A stretch of DNA of 46,463 bases, from contig CAJTYI010000012.1 of assembly GCA_910584215.1 (NCBI GenBank), forward strand, positions 1-46,463. The letters run 5' to 3'. Position numbers and translations under genes: made by a program. A model generated the notes under the pieces. The model was given only the letters and a program-made list of their open reading frames with translations. It made no database searches and was not told the DNA's origin. This document shows positions 9,327-16,197 of the stretch, in pieces. Within the stretch, counting starts at the first letter, position 1, and each line of letters begins with the position of its first letter. This DNA is from an uncultured Roseburia sp. Lineage in GTDB: Bacteria; Bacillota; Clostridia; Lachnospirales; Lachnospiraceae.

Positions 9327-10493
9327 CTACACCTCCCCCGACGCCGCTTCGGCGATCACCTGCCGCATCACGGTCTCCTGTTCTTCACTGAGCGGTTCTT
9401 GATTCATCAGCTCATAAAATTCCCGAAACGCAGCCAAAGGCTCGAGGTTCTCCGCCTCCCCATGCGCCTGCCCCAACTGTTCTCTGGAGCGCCGGTTATC
9501 TACTTTTACCTCCAAAATATGGGCATAGTGTTCCGACAGTTGGTCTTTGGGCCGATAGAGACTCTCCTCATCGGTAAGGGTAATGCTGACAAAATCTTCA
9601 CACACGCGCCTGTCAGCCCGGTCGATCACTTCGCGCAGTGTTCCCCGGATACTGTACACATCATACAATGGCTCCAGCGGTATCGGCTCTAAGCGCACCG
9701 GCGTGCCCTTCTCCCCCATGGTCACGAGCGTGATCTCCTTTTGGTGGCGTTCCTCGCTGACCGAATATTTTAATGGAGTCCCGCTGTAGCGTATGTGAGG
9801 CGCCCCCACACTCTGTGCCCCGTGGATATGGCCCAGCGCCGCATAGTCAAAGGGCTTTAGACAGGAAATATCGACGCCACCGATGCCCCCCGCCATGATC
9901 GCAGTGATCTCGGAATCACAGGTGTCAGGCCGCCGCTCCCCAGCCACATAAAATTGATGGCTGAGCAGCACATTTCTCTTGGAGGTGTCGATCGTTTCCC
10001 TCCCGAGCACCGCGGCGACAGCACTATTCTCATCGCGCACGGCACCCTCCGCGAAGAGATGGCGCACATACCCCGGCCGCACATAGGGCAATAGGTAAAA
10101 ATTGACCTCGCCGTGCTCATCTTTAAGCGTAATCTTTTTTAAATATTCTTCTTCCTCCACAGGGGGTAAAACGGATATGTAAATCTGATGCCGTTCCAGA
10201 AACGCACTCGCATACTTAAGCCGCAAGGCATTGTCATGATTTCCCGCGATAATAAAAAGCGGCACTGCCGGAGCAATGTCTGCAAACTGATTTAAAAAGT
10301 AATCAAACAGCTCGTATGCCTCGCCGGAAGGCGCCGCTTTATCGTAGATATCTCCCGCAACCAGCACTGCGTCCGGCCGATATGCTTTGACTTTGTCGAT
10401 CATCTCCTGCAGGATGGCCTGCTGACTGTCCCTTAAACTATAATAATACAATTGTTTTCCGATGTGCAAATCGGAGATATGAAAAAACCTCAT
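9327..10493 (-). CDS. sbcD: SbcD/Mre11-like exonuclease subunit
   Basis: This 388-aa metallophosphoesterase is the nuclease subunit of SbcCD. The dinuclear-metal motifs appear in order: ISDLHIGK at residues 6-13, GDIYD, GNHDN, LSHQF and GHIHG. A GTG seven codons upstream (10514) is in frame, but GGAG five bases before the ATG at 10493 decides the start and gives the usual N-terminus MRFFHISDLH. It forms an operon with sbcC. Confidence 0.95.
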   Translation of the reverse strand: MRFFHISDLHIGKQLYYYSLRDSQQAILQEMIDKVKAYRPDAVLVAGDIYDKAAPSGEAYELFDYFLNQFADIAPAVPLFIIAGNHDNALRLKYASAFLERHQIYISVLPPVEEEEYLKKITLKDEHGEVNFYLLPYVRPGYVRHLFAEGAVRDENSAVAAVLGRETIDTSKRNVLLSHQFYVAGERRPDTCDSEITAIMAGGIGGVDISCLKPFDYAALGHIHGAQSVGAPHIRYSGTPLKYSVSEERHQKEITLVTMGEKGTPVRLEPIPLEPLYDVYSIRGTLREVIDRADRRVCEDFVSITLTDEESLYRPKDQLSEHYAHILEVKVDNRRSREQLGQAHGEAENLEPLAAFREFYELMNQEPLSEEQETVMRQVIAEAASGEV

Positions 10494-10530
10494 ACAATCT
10501 CCATTCCAGCGCACGTCTTATCGTGCATAA

Positions 10531-10558
10531 CAGCTTCTGCAAAACAGCTCCTGCAAAA
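10531..10558. repeat. Two-copy 14-bp tandem repeat
   Basis: CAGCTTCTGCAAAA is followed directly by CAGCTCCTGCAAAA, one mismatch. It lies in the gap between the NUDIX gene and sbcD. No function is evident. Confidence 0.6.
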
Positions 10559-10581
10559 CAAAGCACCTGTATCTTGCCTGT

Positions 10582-11082
10582 CTATTCAAACACCTGTTTG
10601 ATGCTATCGTAATGCAAAAATATGCCCTCCGCGGCAAAAGCCTCGATCTGTGTCCTGTCGGCCAGCATAAACGCTGTCGTTTCTTCCCTCTGTGCGGTGA
10701 CATCCTTCTCCTCAAAATCCATCACAAAGCGGTACACATCCACAAAATAGTTATCTCCCTCGCCGGGATTTTCGCGGTGATAAGTAAACACATAACCGCC
10801 CGCGGCGCCGGATACATCAAGCCCCGTCTCCTCTCTGATCTCGCGCACTACGGCTTCCTGTGAAGATTCACCGGCCATAGCCGCCCCGCCGGAAATCTCC
10901 CACCAGCCCGGCGCCCAAGCCTTGTCCATGGCGCGCTTGGTAATCAGATATTTCCCGTCAGGCCGCACAACCGCGCCAAGCACCGTCAGATGGTACTCGC
11001 CGTCCTTTAAACACCAGTCGTTGCGCTTCATTGTGCGTCCCGTCGGTTTCTTATCGCTGTCGTATATATCCCAGAATTCCAT
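10582..11082 (-). CDS. NUDIX hydrolase
   Basis: This 166-aa protein has a complete Nudix box, G-x5-E-x7-REIREETGL, reading GAAMAGE then REIREETG, which binds Mg2+ and cleaves nucleoside diphosphates linked to another moiety. The N-terminal part (MEFWDIYDSDKKPTGRTM) resembles the Idi/YfcD-like NUDIX subgroup, whose substrates are often undefined. Longer in-frame starts (TTG 11115, ATG 11094) exist, but GGAGG lies five bases before the ATG at 11082. Gene order (sigF, hairpin element, NUDIX, sbcDC) would allow a link to DNA repair or nucleotide clean-up; that is inference only. Confidence 0.9.
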   Translation of the reverse strand: MEFWDIYDSDKKPTGRTMKRNDWCLKDGEYHLTVLGAVVRPDGKYLITKRAMDKAWAPGWWEISGGAAMAGESSQEAVVREIREETGLDVSGAAGGYVFTYHRENPGEGDNYFVDVYRFVMDFEEKDVTAQREETTAFMLADRTQIEAFAAEGIFLHYDSIKQVFE

Positions 11083-11160
11083 CTTTTCCTCCATTTCCAA
11101 GCGGCACAATTTCAAATTATGACTATCATTTTATCACCAAATACGAAATGAAGCAAGTGT

Positions 11161-11311
11161 GTTCTTCTCACACTAACCTACATGTCACAGCTTTGCTGTG
11201 ACTTAAATCTGCGCGGAGAATGCCCGTTTTCTGGGCATTCTCTGGTGTGAGGTTTAGAACTTCTTAGCGAAGCAGCCTCTGCTGCGAGCTCTAGAAGTTC
11301 ATCTCACACTA
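11161..11311 (-). repeat. Hairpin-rich element bounded by TAGTGTGAGA direct repeats
   Basis: Minus-strand TAGTGTGAGATGAAC (11311-11297) and TAGTGTGAGAAGAAC (11175-11161), one mismatch, bound about 120 bases holding three hairpins: a long one with arms GAACTTCT/AGAAGTTC, GAGAATGCCC/GGGCATTCTC (perfect 10 bp), and GTCACAGC/GCTGTGAC. The first direct repeat begins with the sigF stop codon itself. The same TAGTGTGAGA also forms the end of the TPR gene (12887-12878). It may act as a processing or termination region for the spoIIA transcript, or be a small mobile repeat. Confidence 0.7.
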
Positions 11312-12025
11312 GCGGCCCATCTCCCTGCGCATGCGCGCCAGGATCTTTTTTTCCAGCCTGCTCACCTGCACCTGACTCATACCCAGCTCCTGGGCTGTCT
11401 TTGTCTGTGTCCTGTTTTCAAAATAGCGCATGGTAATGACCTTCTGTTCCAAATCCGGCAGTTGTTCTACAAGCTGTCCCACCACTATGCGGTTAATCGT
11501 TTCCTCCTCCCGGTTCTCGCTGCATATTTTGTCAACATACAATAATTCTTCGCCGTCTTTTTCGTACACCGGCTTGTAGATTGATTCCACTTCACGGCTC
11601 GCCTCCAGCGCCTGTACGATCTCCTCCGGCTGCAATCCCGTAGCCTTAGAAATTTCCTTAATCCCGGGTTCCCGCTGCAAACTTTCCTGCAGCGCCTCGC
11701 GCGCCTTGTTTATCTTGTAAGCATTTTCCTTCAGGCTGCGGCTCACCCGCACCATCCCGTCATCCCGCAAAAACCTCCGTATCTCTCCGGCGATCATAGG
11801 TACCGCATAGGTGGAGAGCGCCAGGTTCAGAGAAATATCAAAATGGTCGATCGCCTTTAAAAGCCCGATCGCACCCACCTGAACCAACTCCTCCATCTCG
11901 TGGCCTCTGTTTTTAAACCGCCCCGCGACCATATAGACCAGTCCCATATTTTTCTTGACCAATTCATCCCGCGCCGCTTTTTCTCCCTCGTGTGACCGCC
12001 TTATCAGGTCTGCATCAGGAATCAT
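11309..12025 (-). CDS. sigF: RNA polymerase sigma-F factor, early forespore
   Basis: This 238-aa sporulation sigma factor has the sigma-70 regions in order: region 2 with MEELVQVGAIGLLKAIDHFD, region 3 (REPGIKEISKATGL), and region 4 helix-turn-helix (TQTKTAQELGMSQVQVSRLE). Its place directly after spoIIAB identifies it as sigma-F rather than sigma-G. The start is four bases after the spoIIAB stop. By knowledge of the family, SpoIIAB holds it inactive until SpoIIAA is dephosphorylated in the forespore. Its stop codon TAG is part of a repeat that borders a hairpin cluster downstream. Confidence 0.97.
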   Translation of the reverse strand: MIPDADLIRRSHEGEKAARDELVKKNMGLVYMVAGRFKNRGHEMEELVQVGAIGLLKAIDHFDISLNLALSTYAVPMIAGEIRRFLRDDGMVRVSRSLKENAYKINKAREALQESLQREPGIKEISKATGLQPEEIVQALEASREVESIYKPVYEKDGEELLYVDKICSENREEETINRIVVGQLVEQLPDLEQKVITMRYFENRTQTKTAQELGMSQVQVSRLEKKILARMRREMGR

Positions 12026-12029
12026 GAGC

Positions 12030-12452
12030 CTACACTCCTATTTTTTTCTGCATAATCACTGTCGTTCCATTTCCAACGGAAGAGATCACCTCCACCCGGT
12101 CCATAAAAGCTTCCATGAACGCAAACCCCATGCCGGAACGCTCCAGCTGCGGCTTTGTGGTGTAAAAAGGTTCTCTTGCCTTTTCCACATCCGGGATACC
12201 GCAGCCATGGTCTTTTACCGTGATCTCCACCTCGTTCCCTTGCACCCGGCAGGACAGTTCCACTTTTTCCTCGGGACTCTCATACCCGTGGATGATCGCA
12301 TTTGTCACTGCCTCGGAGACCGCCGTCTTGATATCCGCGATCTCATCGAGCGTCGGGTCCGCCTCCGTGAGAAAGGCTGCTACCGCCACCCGCGCAAACC
12401 CCTCGTTTACGGAGCGGGCGTCGAAACTGATATACATTTCATTTTTATTCAT
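12030..12452 (-). CDS. spoIIAB: Anti-sigma-F factor and serine kinase SpoIIAB
   Basis: This 140-aa GHKL-fold ATP-binding protein has the N box EAVTNAIIHGY, the G1 box DHGCGIPD and the G2 box SGMGFAFM. It binds sigma-F and phosphorylates SpoIIAA. It is the middle gene of spoIIA, 17 bases after spoIIAA and four before sigF; GGAGG lies just before the ATG. Confidence 0.97.
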   Translation of the reverse strand: MNKNEMYISFDARSVNEGFARVAVAAFLTEADPTLDEIADIKTAVSEAVTNAIIHGYESPEEKVELSCRVQGNEVEITVKDHGCGIPDVEKAREPFYTTKPQLERSGMGFAFMEAFMDRVEVISSVGNGTTVIMQKKIGV

Positions 12453-12469
12453 GATTGGTTATCCTCCAT

Positions 12470-12775
12470 TTACACCGCATCCACCACATTATGTAAGCCC
12501 GAAACCACAAAAATTTTCTTTAACCGGTCGCTTAAATTTTTGGCCTCCACATTGCCGCCATAGCAATGCATGTTTTTACACCTGCCGATAATGACCCCAA
12601 TCCCCGAGCTGTCCATAAATTCCGTGTTTGTAAAATCAAACACCAGCTTTTTGACATGATACGCCTCGATCAGTAAGTCGGCCTCCATGCGAAGCTGGCT
12701 CGCCTGATGGTGGTCAAGCTCCCGCGGCATACCGATAATCAAACTGCCGTCCTTAAATTCATAATGACTTTCCAT
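12470..12775 (-). CDS. spoIIAA: Anti-sigma-F factor antagonist SpoIIAA
   Basis: This 101-aa single-domain STAS protein carries the phosphoacceptor motif MDSSGIG (Ser56/Ser57). Unphosphorylated SpoIIAA pulls SpoIIAB off sigma-F. It is the first gene of the operon, with GGGGG upstream of the ATG. A sigma-H promoter would be expected by analogy with Bacillus; the 109-base upstream gap holds a terminator, and I could not find a convincing sigma-H box downstream of it. Confidence 0.96.
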   Translation of the reverse strand: MESHYEFKDGSLIIGMPRELDHHQASQLRMEADLLIEAYHVKKLVFDFTNTEFMDSSGIGVIIGRCKNMHCYGGNVEAKNLSDRLKKIFVVSGLHNVVDAV

Positions 12776-12808
12776 AGATAAAAACCCCCGTTTTCATTTT
12801 TTGCAAAC

Positions 12809-12849
12809 AAAAAGACATCCCCGTGAATCTTTTCACAAGTGATGTCTTT
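12809..12849 (-). terminator. Intrinsic terminator of the TPR-protein operon
   Basis: The minus-strand stem AAAGACATC/GATGTCTTT with an inner GTGAA/TTCAC is followed by a run of Ts. It lies 36 bases past the TPR gene stop and separates it from spoIIAA. Confidence 0.88.
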
Positions 12850-12884
12850 CGTTTCTTCTTACCTGTCCTGCTAAGTTTCTCACA

Positions 12885-14261
12885 CTACTGCTGCATCTCA
12901 CTGCTGGCTAAATAATTCTGCGCAATATTCGCGCGCTCAGAACCCGGATAGAGCTCTACCACTTTCTGATAATAGATGCGGGCATTTTCCCAGTCTTCGA
13001 GTTTGCGGTAACACTGTGCGATATAGTAAAGCACATTGCCGTTGTCGTACGTCTCCTCAATGGCGATCACTTTCTCAAAATCCGCCACTGCCGTCTCATA
13101 GTCCTGGCTATTGTAGGCAGCCGTACCCTCCTCGTACATGGCGCGGACATACTCCGCATTAATCTCGGCGTTGATCGACTCATAGACGGCTTTGGCGGCC
13201 TCGCTCAAGTATTCGGCATTGACATTAGCCATCGCCAAACCGGAAGCCTCGATGTCTTCCTCCGTATATTTCTGGTAAGCCTGCAGCAACTGCTCGTAGC
13301 TGCTGATTCGGCTCTCCCAATCCACCGCGCTTTCCTGTGCGCGCGATACTTCCGCTGTCAACTGTTCGACTTGCTGCTCTAACGTGCTGATAGTCTGGTT
13401 GCGGGAAGCGATCGTGTTATTCGCCTCCAACACCTGGCTCTTGGCCGAGTTTAGCATCTCACGGCGCACGCCCGGCACAATCAAAAACGCTGTGATAGCG
13501 GCGCCGATGACGACACCGATCACCATATTGAGCATTGTATGCGCCACGGAAGTGTCTTTCACATACCTTGGCTGGATGATCGTCTCATTGCCGCTGCGAT
13601 AGGAGATCTGCGCCTCCTTGCGGCTCTTCCTGCCGGTATCGTTCTGTTTGAGCGCTTCTTTTGTCTCGCGCAGATACCGCAGGGTCAGCATATTATTGAC
13701 ATCAATCTTCGCCGCGCTGTGCAGCGCTTTTTGAGCTGCGTCATACTTTCTCTCTTCCAAATACAGCAGAGCCAGAAGCTGATATGCACTAACCAGCTTC
13801 GGATTCATGGACAATACCTTTTTCAGCTGGATCACCGCCAAATCTCTGCTGTCCTGTCTACAGTACTGCAGGGACTGGTTATACTTTTTTATCGTCTGAT
13901 TGATGGATTCCAGACGGGAGGGATTATTCTGCAATTCATCCAGATAGCGGCTTGCCAGATTCTCCCTGGGCTGATAGTTCTTACTAATCACCCACTCGGA
14001 GAGCGCCGCAACCGTTTCCCCCATCTCGAAATAGACGAGCCCCAAAAGGTTTCTGGCGTCTGTGTTCATCTTATAAAAACGCAGACTGAGCTTTAAACTC
14101 GCGGCTGCCCCGGACAAATCCCGCACCTGAGCTTTTTTTAGTGCCTCGTTATAATGGGTATTGGATGCCATTATTATTTTCTTGTAAATCTTTACATTTA
14201 CACCGCAGCCTACACAGATATTCTCTTTGTCCAACACGCTGCCGCAATTATAACATTTCAT
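12885..14261 (-). CDS. Zinc-ribbon and TPR membrane protein
   Basis: This 458-aa protein has no assigned function. An N-terminal zinc ribbon (CYNCG at residue 3, CVGCG at residue 16) is followed by tetratricopeptide repeats (about 30-205), one membrane helix (about 240-260, VVIGAAITAFLIV), a coiled coil (about 270-330) and a C-terminal TPR pair (about 375-455) resembling YbgF-type repeats. The layout suggests a bitopic scaffold with a cytoplasmic zinc ribbon and TPRs and an extracytoplasmic coiled coil plus TPRs. It is preceded by a 47-aa gene on the same transcript. Spacing from GGAAAGG to the ATG is long, so translation may depend on coupling. The stop codon TAG begins the sequence TAGTGTGAGA, also seen at the sigF stop. 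Confidence 0.88.
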   Translation of the reverse strand: MKCYNCGSVLDKENICVGCGVNVKIYKKIIMASNTHYNEALKKAQVRDLSGAAASLKLSLRFYKMNTDARNLLGLVYFEMGETVAALSEWVISKNYQPRENLASRYLDELQNNPSRLESINQTIKKYNQSLQYCRQDSRDLAVIQLKKVLSMNPKLVSAYQLLALLYLEERKYDAAQKALHSAAKIDVNNMLTLRYLRETKEALKQNDTGRKSRKEAQISYRSGNETIIQPRYVKDTSVAHTMLNMVIGVVIGAAITAFLIVPGVRREMLNSAKSQVLEANNTIASRNQTISTLEQQVEQLTAEVSRAQESAVDWESRISSYEQLLQAYQKYTEEDIEASGLAMANVNAEYLSEAAKAVYESINAEINAEYVRAMYEEGTAAYNSQDYETAVADFEKVIAIEETYDNGNVLYYIAQCYRKLEDWENARIYYQKVVELYPGSERANIAQNYLASSEMQQ

Positions 14262-14331
14262 CTAACAAACCATGCCTTTCCCAATGAGCGAACATTTTAT
14301 CGGACAAACGATACTTGTCCCACTGCGCGCA

Positions 14332-14475
14332 CTAAATTCCGTGCTTCATATCCTGCACCATTTCACGCAAAATATCAGTTAAATCGGTCAATTCATGATT
14401 GTAAATGGCAGCTTCCGCCTCCTCCACCTCAAGACTGGGCTTAAAATTCTTTAACTCTTCCTCGAAATCGATCAT
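14332..14475 (-). CDS. Small acidic protein of 47 aa, unknown function
   Basis: The protein is MIDFEEELKNFKPSLE followed by a charged helical stretch ending in MKHGI. It is soluble, acidic and has no known domain. A longer frame reaches 14556, but AGGAGG lies just before the ATG at 14475, which fixes the start. It heads the transcript that continues 70 bases later into the zinc-ribbon/TPR gene. Confidence 0.75.
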   Translation of the reverse strand: MIDFEEELKNFKPSLEVEEAEAAIYNHELTDLTDILREMVQDMKHGI

Positions 14476-14518
14476 ACTTACCTCCTGTGCCGAAGCAAAG
14501 ACACACCGCACTTTATCT

Positions 14519-14572
14519 AAAAAAATCACCACTATATTATAGAAACCATTCATCATTATAATATAGTGGTGA
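14519..14572 (-). terminator. Perfect palindrome with T-run after the FapA gene
   Basis: Two 16-bp arms match perfectly (14526-14541 TCACCACTATATTATA against 14557-14572) around a 15-nt loop. On the minus strand seven Ts follow. It lies 70 bases past the FapA-like gene stop and would terminate it. A third TCACCAC on the minus strand lies at 14621-14627. The arms could equally be a repressor site, because a promoter overlaps them. Confidence 0.7.
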
Positions 14573-14582
14573 TAATAATCAA
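14555..14582 (-). promoter_or_regulatory. Sigma-A promoter overlapping the palindrome
   Basis: On the minus strand TTGATT (14582-14577), 16 bases, then a consensus TATAAT (14560-14555). The predicted start, about 14548, falls in the loop of the palindrome, so a transcript beginning here lacks one arm and would not fold the terminator. It would drive the 47-aa gene and the TPR gene. Confidence 0.6.
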
Positions 14583-14641
14583 GTAAATTTTTCTAAAGTT
14601 TTTCTTTTATCGCAAAAAAAGTGGTGAATCGACGCCCCTGC

Positions 14642-16039
14642 TCAGGCCATATTGCCGTAATAAGGTCTGGTCGCAATCTTGTCCGGTCTCTTGTAAAATT
14701 CGATTTCCTGTGCAAAATTATTGACACTGAAACGCATATCATCAATATAGACTATAACTCCCGGGTAAACGCTGTGCGTCACCGTAACGGTAGCGCCTTT
14801 CCCGCGCTCTACCAGACTGCGCATTTTTTTCGCTTCCACCTCATCGCTGGCCAATGTCGCGGTTTCCTGAATCTTGACGCGGAGCAGCGACATACGCCGC
14901 GGATCGTTGGCATAGCTGACTCCCTGCGCGGCCTCTAACGCGGCAAACTTCGCAAGCCCTTCCTCGATACGGTCGAGATTCTCTCTCTTCTCCTGCATAC
15001 TCACTTCTAAGGCACGCAGCTTGATACAGGTTTCGGTCTCGGCTCCGACCGTCACCTCCGTCTTTTTCTCGGCATCGTTGCCTAGGCAGTATACTTCCAC
15101 GCCCTCCACGGCGCGAACATCTCCGCCGATGATCTTGCCCTTTTTGCCGCTGATAACAATCCTACTCTTGCAGTGTACCACACAGTCTAAGAGCACATCC
15201 GTTTGCAGCATACCGTCACACTCTATCTTGGTAAACTCAAAGAAACGCGCTGTCACGTTACCTTTCGTGCGCACCAGCGCCTTATTTCCGCCCTGCATAC
15301 CATTTCTAAGAATGATGTCCTTGCCCGCATTGAGTTCGCATCCTTCCACCATGCCGTCCACGGTGATGGAGCCGCTCGCCTTGATGGCTACGCCGCTCTC
15401 GACATTGCCGTGTACTACCACGTCGCCGTGAAAATCAATGTTGCCGATGCGCAGATCAACATTCCCAAAAACTTCATGAATCTGCTGAATGATGATGCGG
15501 TCATTCTGCATCTCAATCTTGCCGTCCATGGAAGACACATAGGAGACATTGTCCTCGCCTTTGGTAAATCCCTTACCCTTAAGCGCCTGCTGCTCTCTGG
15601 CACGCTTTGCCTGTAATACCTGTCCCTTGACGTTGACGCCGTCCTTGCCCGGAATCGCCGGATGATATACGGCGATCACCTGTCCCTCCACGACTTCCTC
15701 GATACTGTGCACGGACCAGTAATCAACCGACCCGTCAGGAAGCACTTTCGGTTTTTTATCCACGGTAGTATCAAAATTATATTCATAATAGCCATCGATA
15801 CCGTCCACAGGCGCAACACCGCTCGCTACCAGCCGCTCTTCATCGTACGCTTTTTCGCTGAGCATCGCCGTAAGGATCTCCTGATCTATGCCGGCATGCA
15901 CTCCGGACTCCGTCAGTGTCTGCAGCAACAGAGGCAGCTTATACTCTTCCCCCTGCTCGGGCTTTGGCAAGGACATATAAGCTTCCATGTTATCGTATTT
16001 AATTCTTACTGTTGGTTTTAAGCTTATTGTTTCTGGCAT
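14642..16039 (-). CDS. FapA (DUF342) family beta-helix polymer-forming protein
   Basis: This 465-aa protein matches the FapA/DUF342 family: an N-terminal domain (about 1-170) with the DGIDGYYEYNFDT segment, a right-handed beta-helix (about 170-330) rich in short repeats such as GNVDLRIGNIDFHGDVVVHG, and a C-terminal coiled coil (about 340-420). FapA-type proteins were first described beside flagellar genes, but many members occur in non-flagellar contexts as here; the role is undefined. GGGGAG before the ATG at 16039 decides the start over an in-frame ATG at 16069. Confidence 0.88.
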   Translation of the reverse strand: MPETISLKPTVRIKYDNMEAYMSLPKPEQGEEYKLPLLLQTLTESGVHAGIDQEILTAMLSEKAYDEERLVASGVAPVDGIDGYYEYNFDTTVDKKPKVLPDGSVDYWSVHSIEEVVEGQVIAVYHPAIPGKDGVNVKGQVLQAKRAREQQALKGKGFTKGEDNVSYVSSMDGKIEMQNDRIIIQQIHEVFGNVDLRIGNIDFHGDVVVHGNVESGVAIKASGSITVDGMVEGCELNAGKDIILRNGMQGGNKALVRTKGNVTARFFEFTKIECDGMLQTDVLLDCVVHCKSRIVISGKKGKIIGGDVRAVEGVEVYCLGNDAEKKTEVTVGAETETCIKLRALEVSMQEKRENLDRIEEGLAKFAALEAAQGVSYANDPRRMSLLRVKIQETATLASDEVEAKKMRSLVERGKGATVTVTHSVYPGVIVYIDDMRFSVNNFAQEIEFYKRPDKIATRPYYGNMA

Positions 16040-16089
16040 AATAACTCCCCGTTTCGTTATATGTCTCAAATAATTCTATATACATTTCT

Positions 16090-16118
16090 ATCATACTATT
16101 TTCCTATCATTTTTTCAA
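16090..16118 (-). promoter_or_regulatory. Sigma-A promoter for the FapA-like gene
   Basis: On the minus strand TTGAAA, 17 bases, TATGAT, about 50 bases upstream of the start codon. Both hexamers are close to consensus. Confidence 0.75.
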
Positions 16119-16197
16119 GAACTATCTGACAATATCAACCAATTTTTCTTAAACGATTTTTCTGGTTACAGCCTGCCACAAAACTAGGCCATTACCG

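Noticed and set aside
12840..12884. Sigma-H-like AGGACAG...GAAAG box for spoIIA
   Set aside because: It lies before the strong terminator at 12809-12849, so its transcript would stop before spoIIAA; the -10 match is poor.
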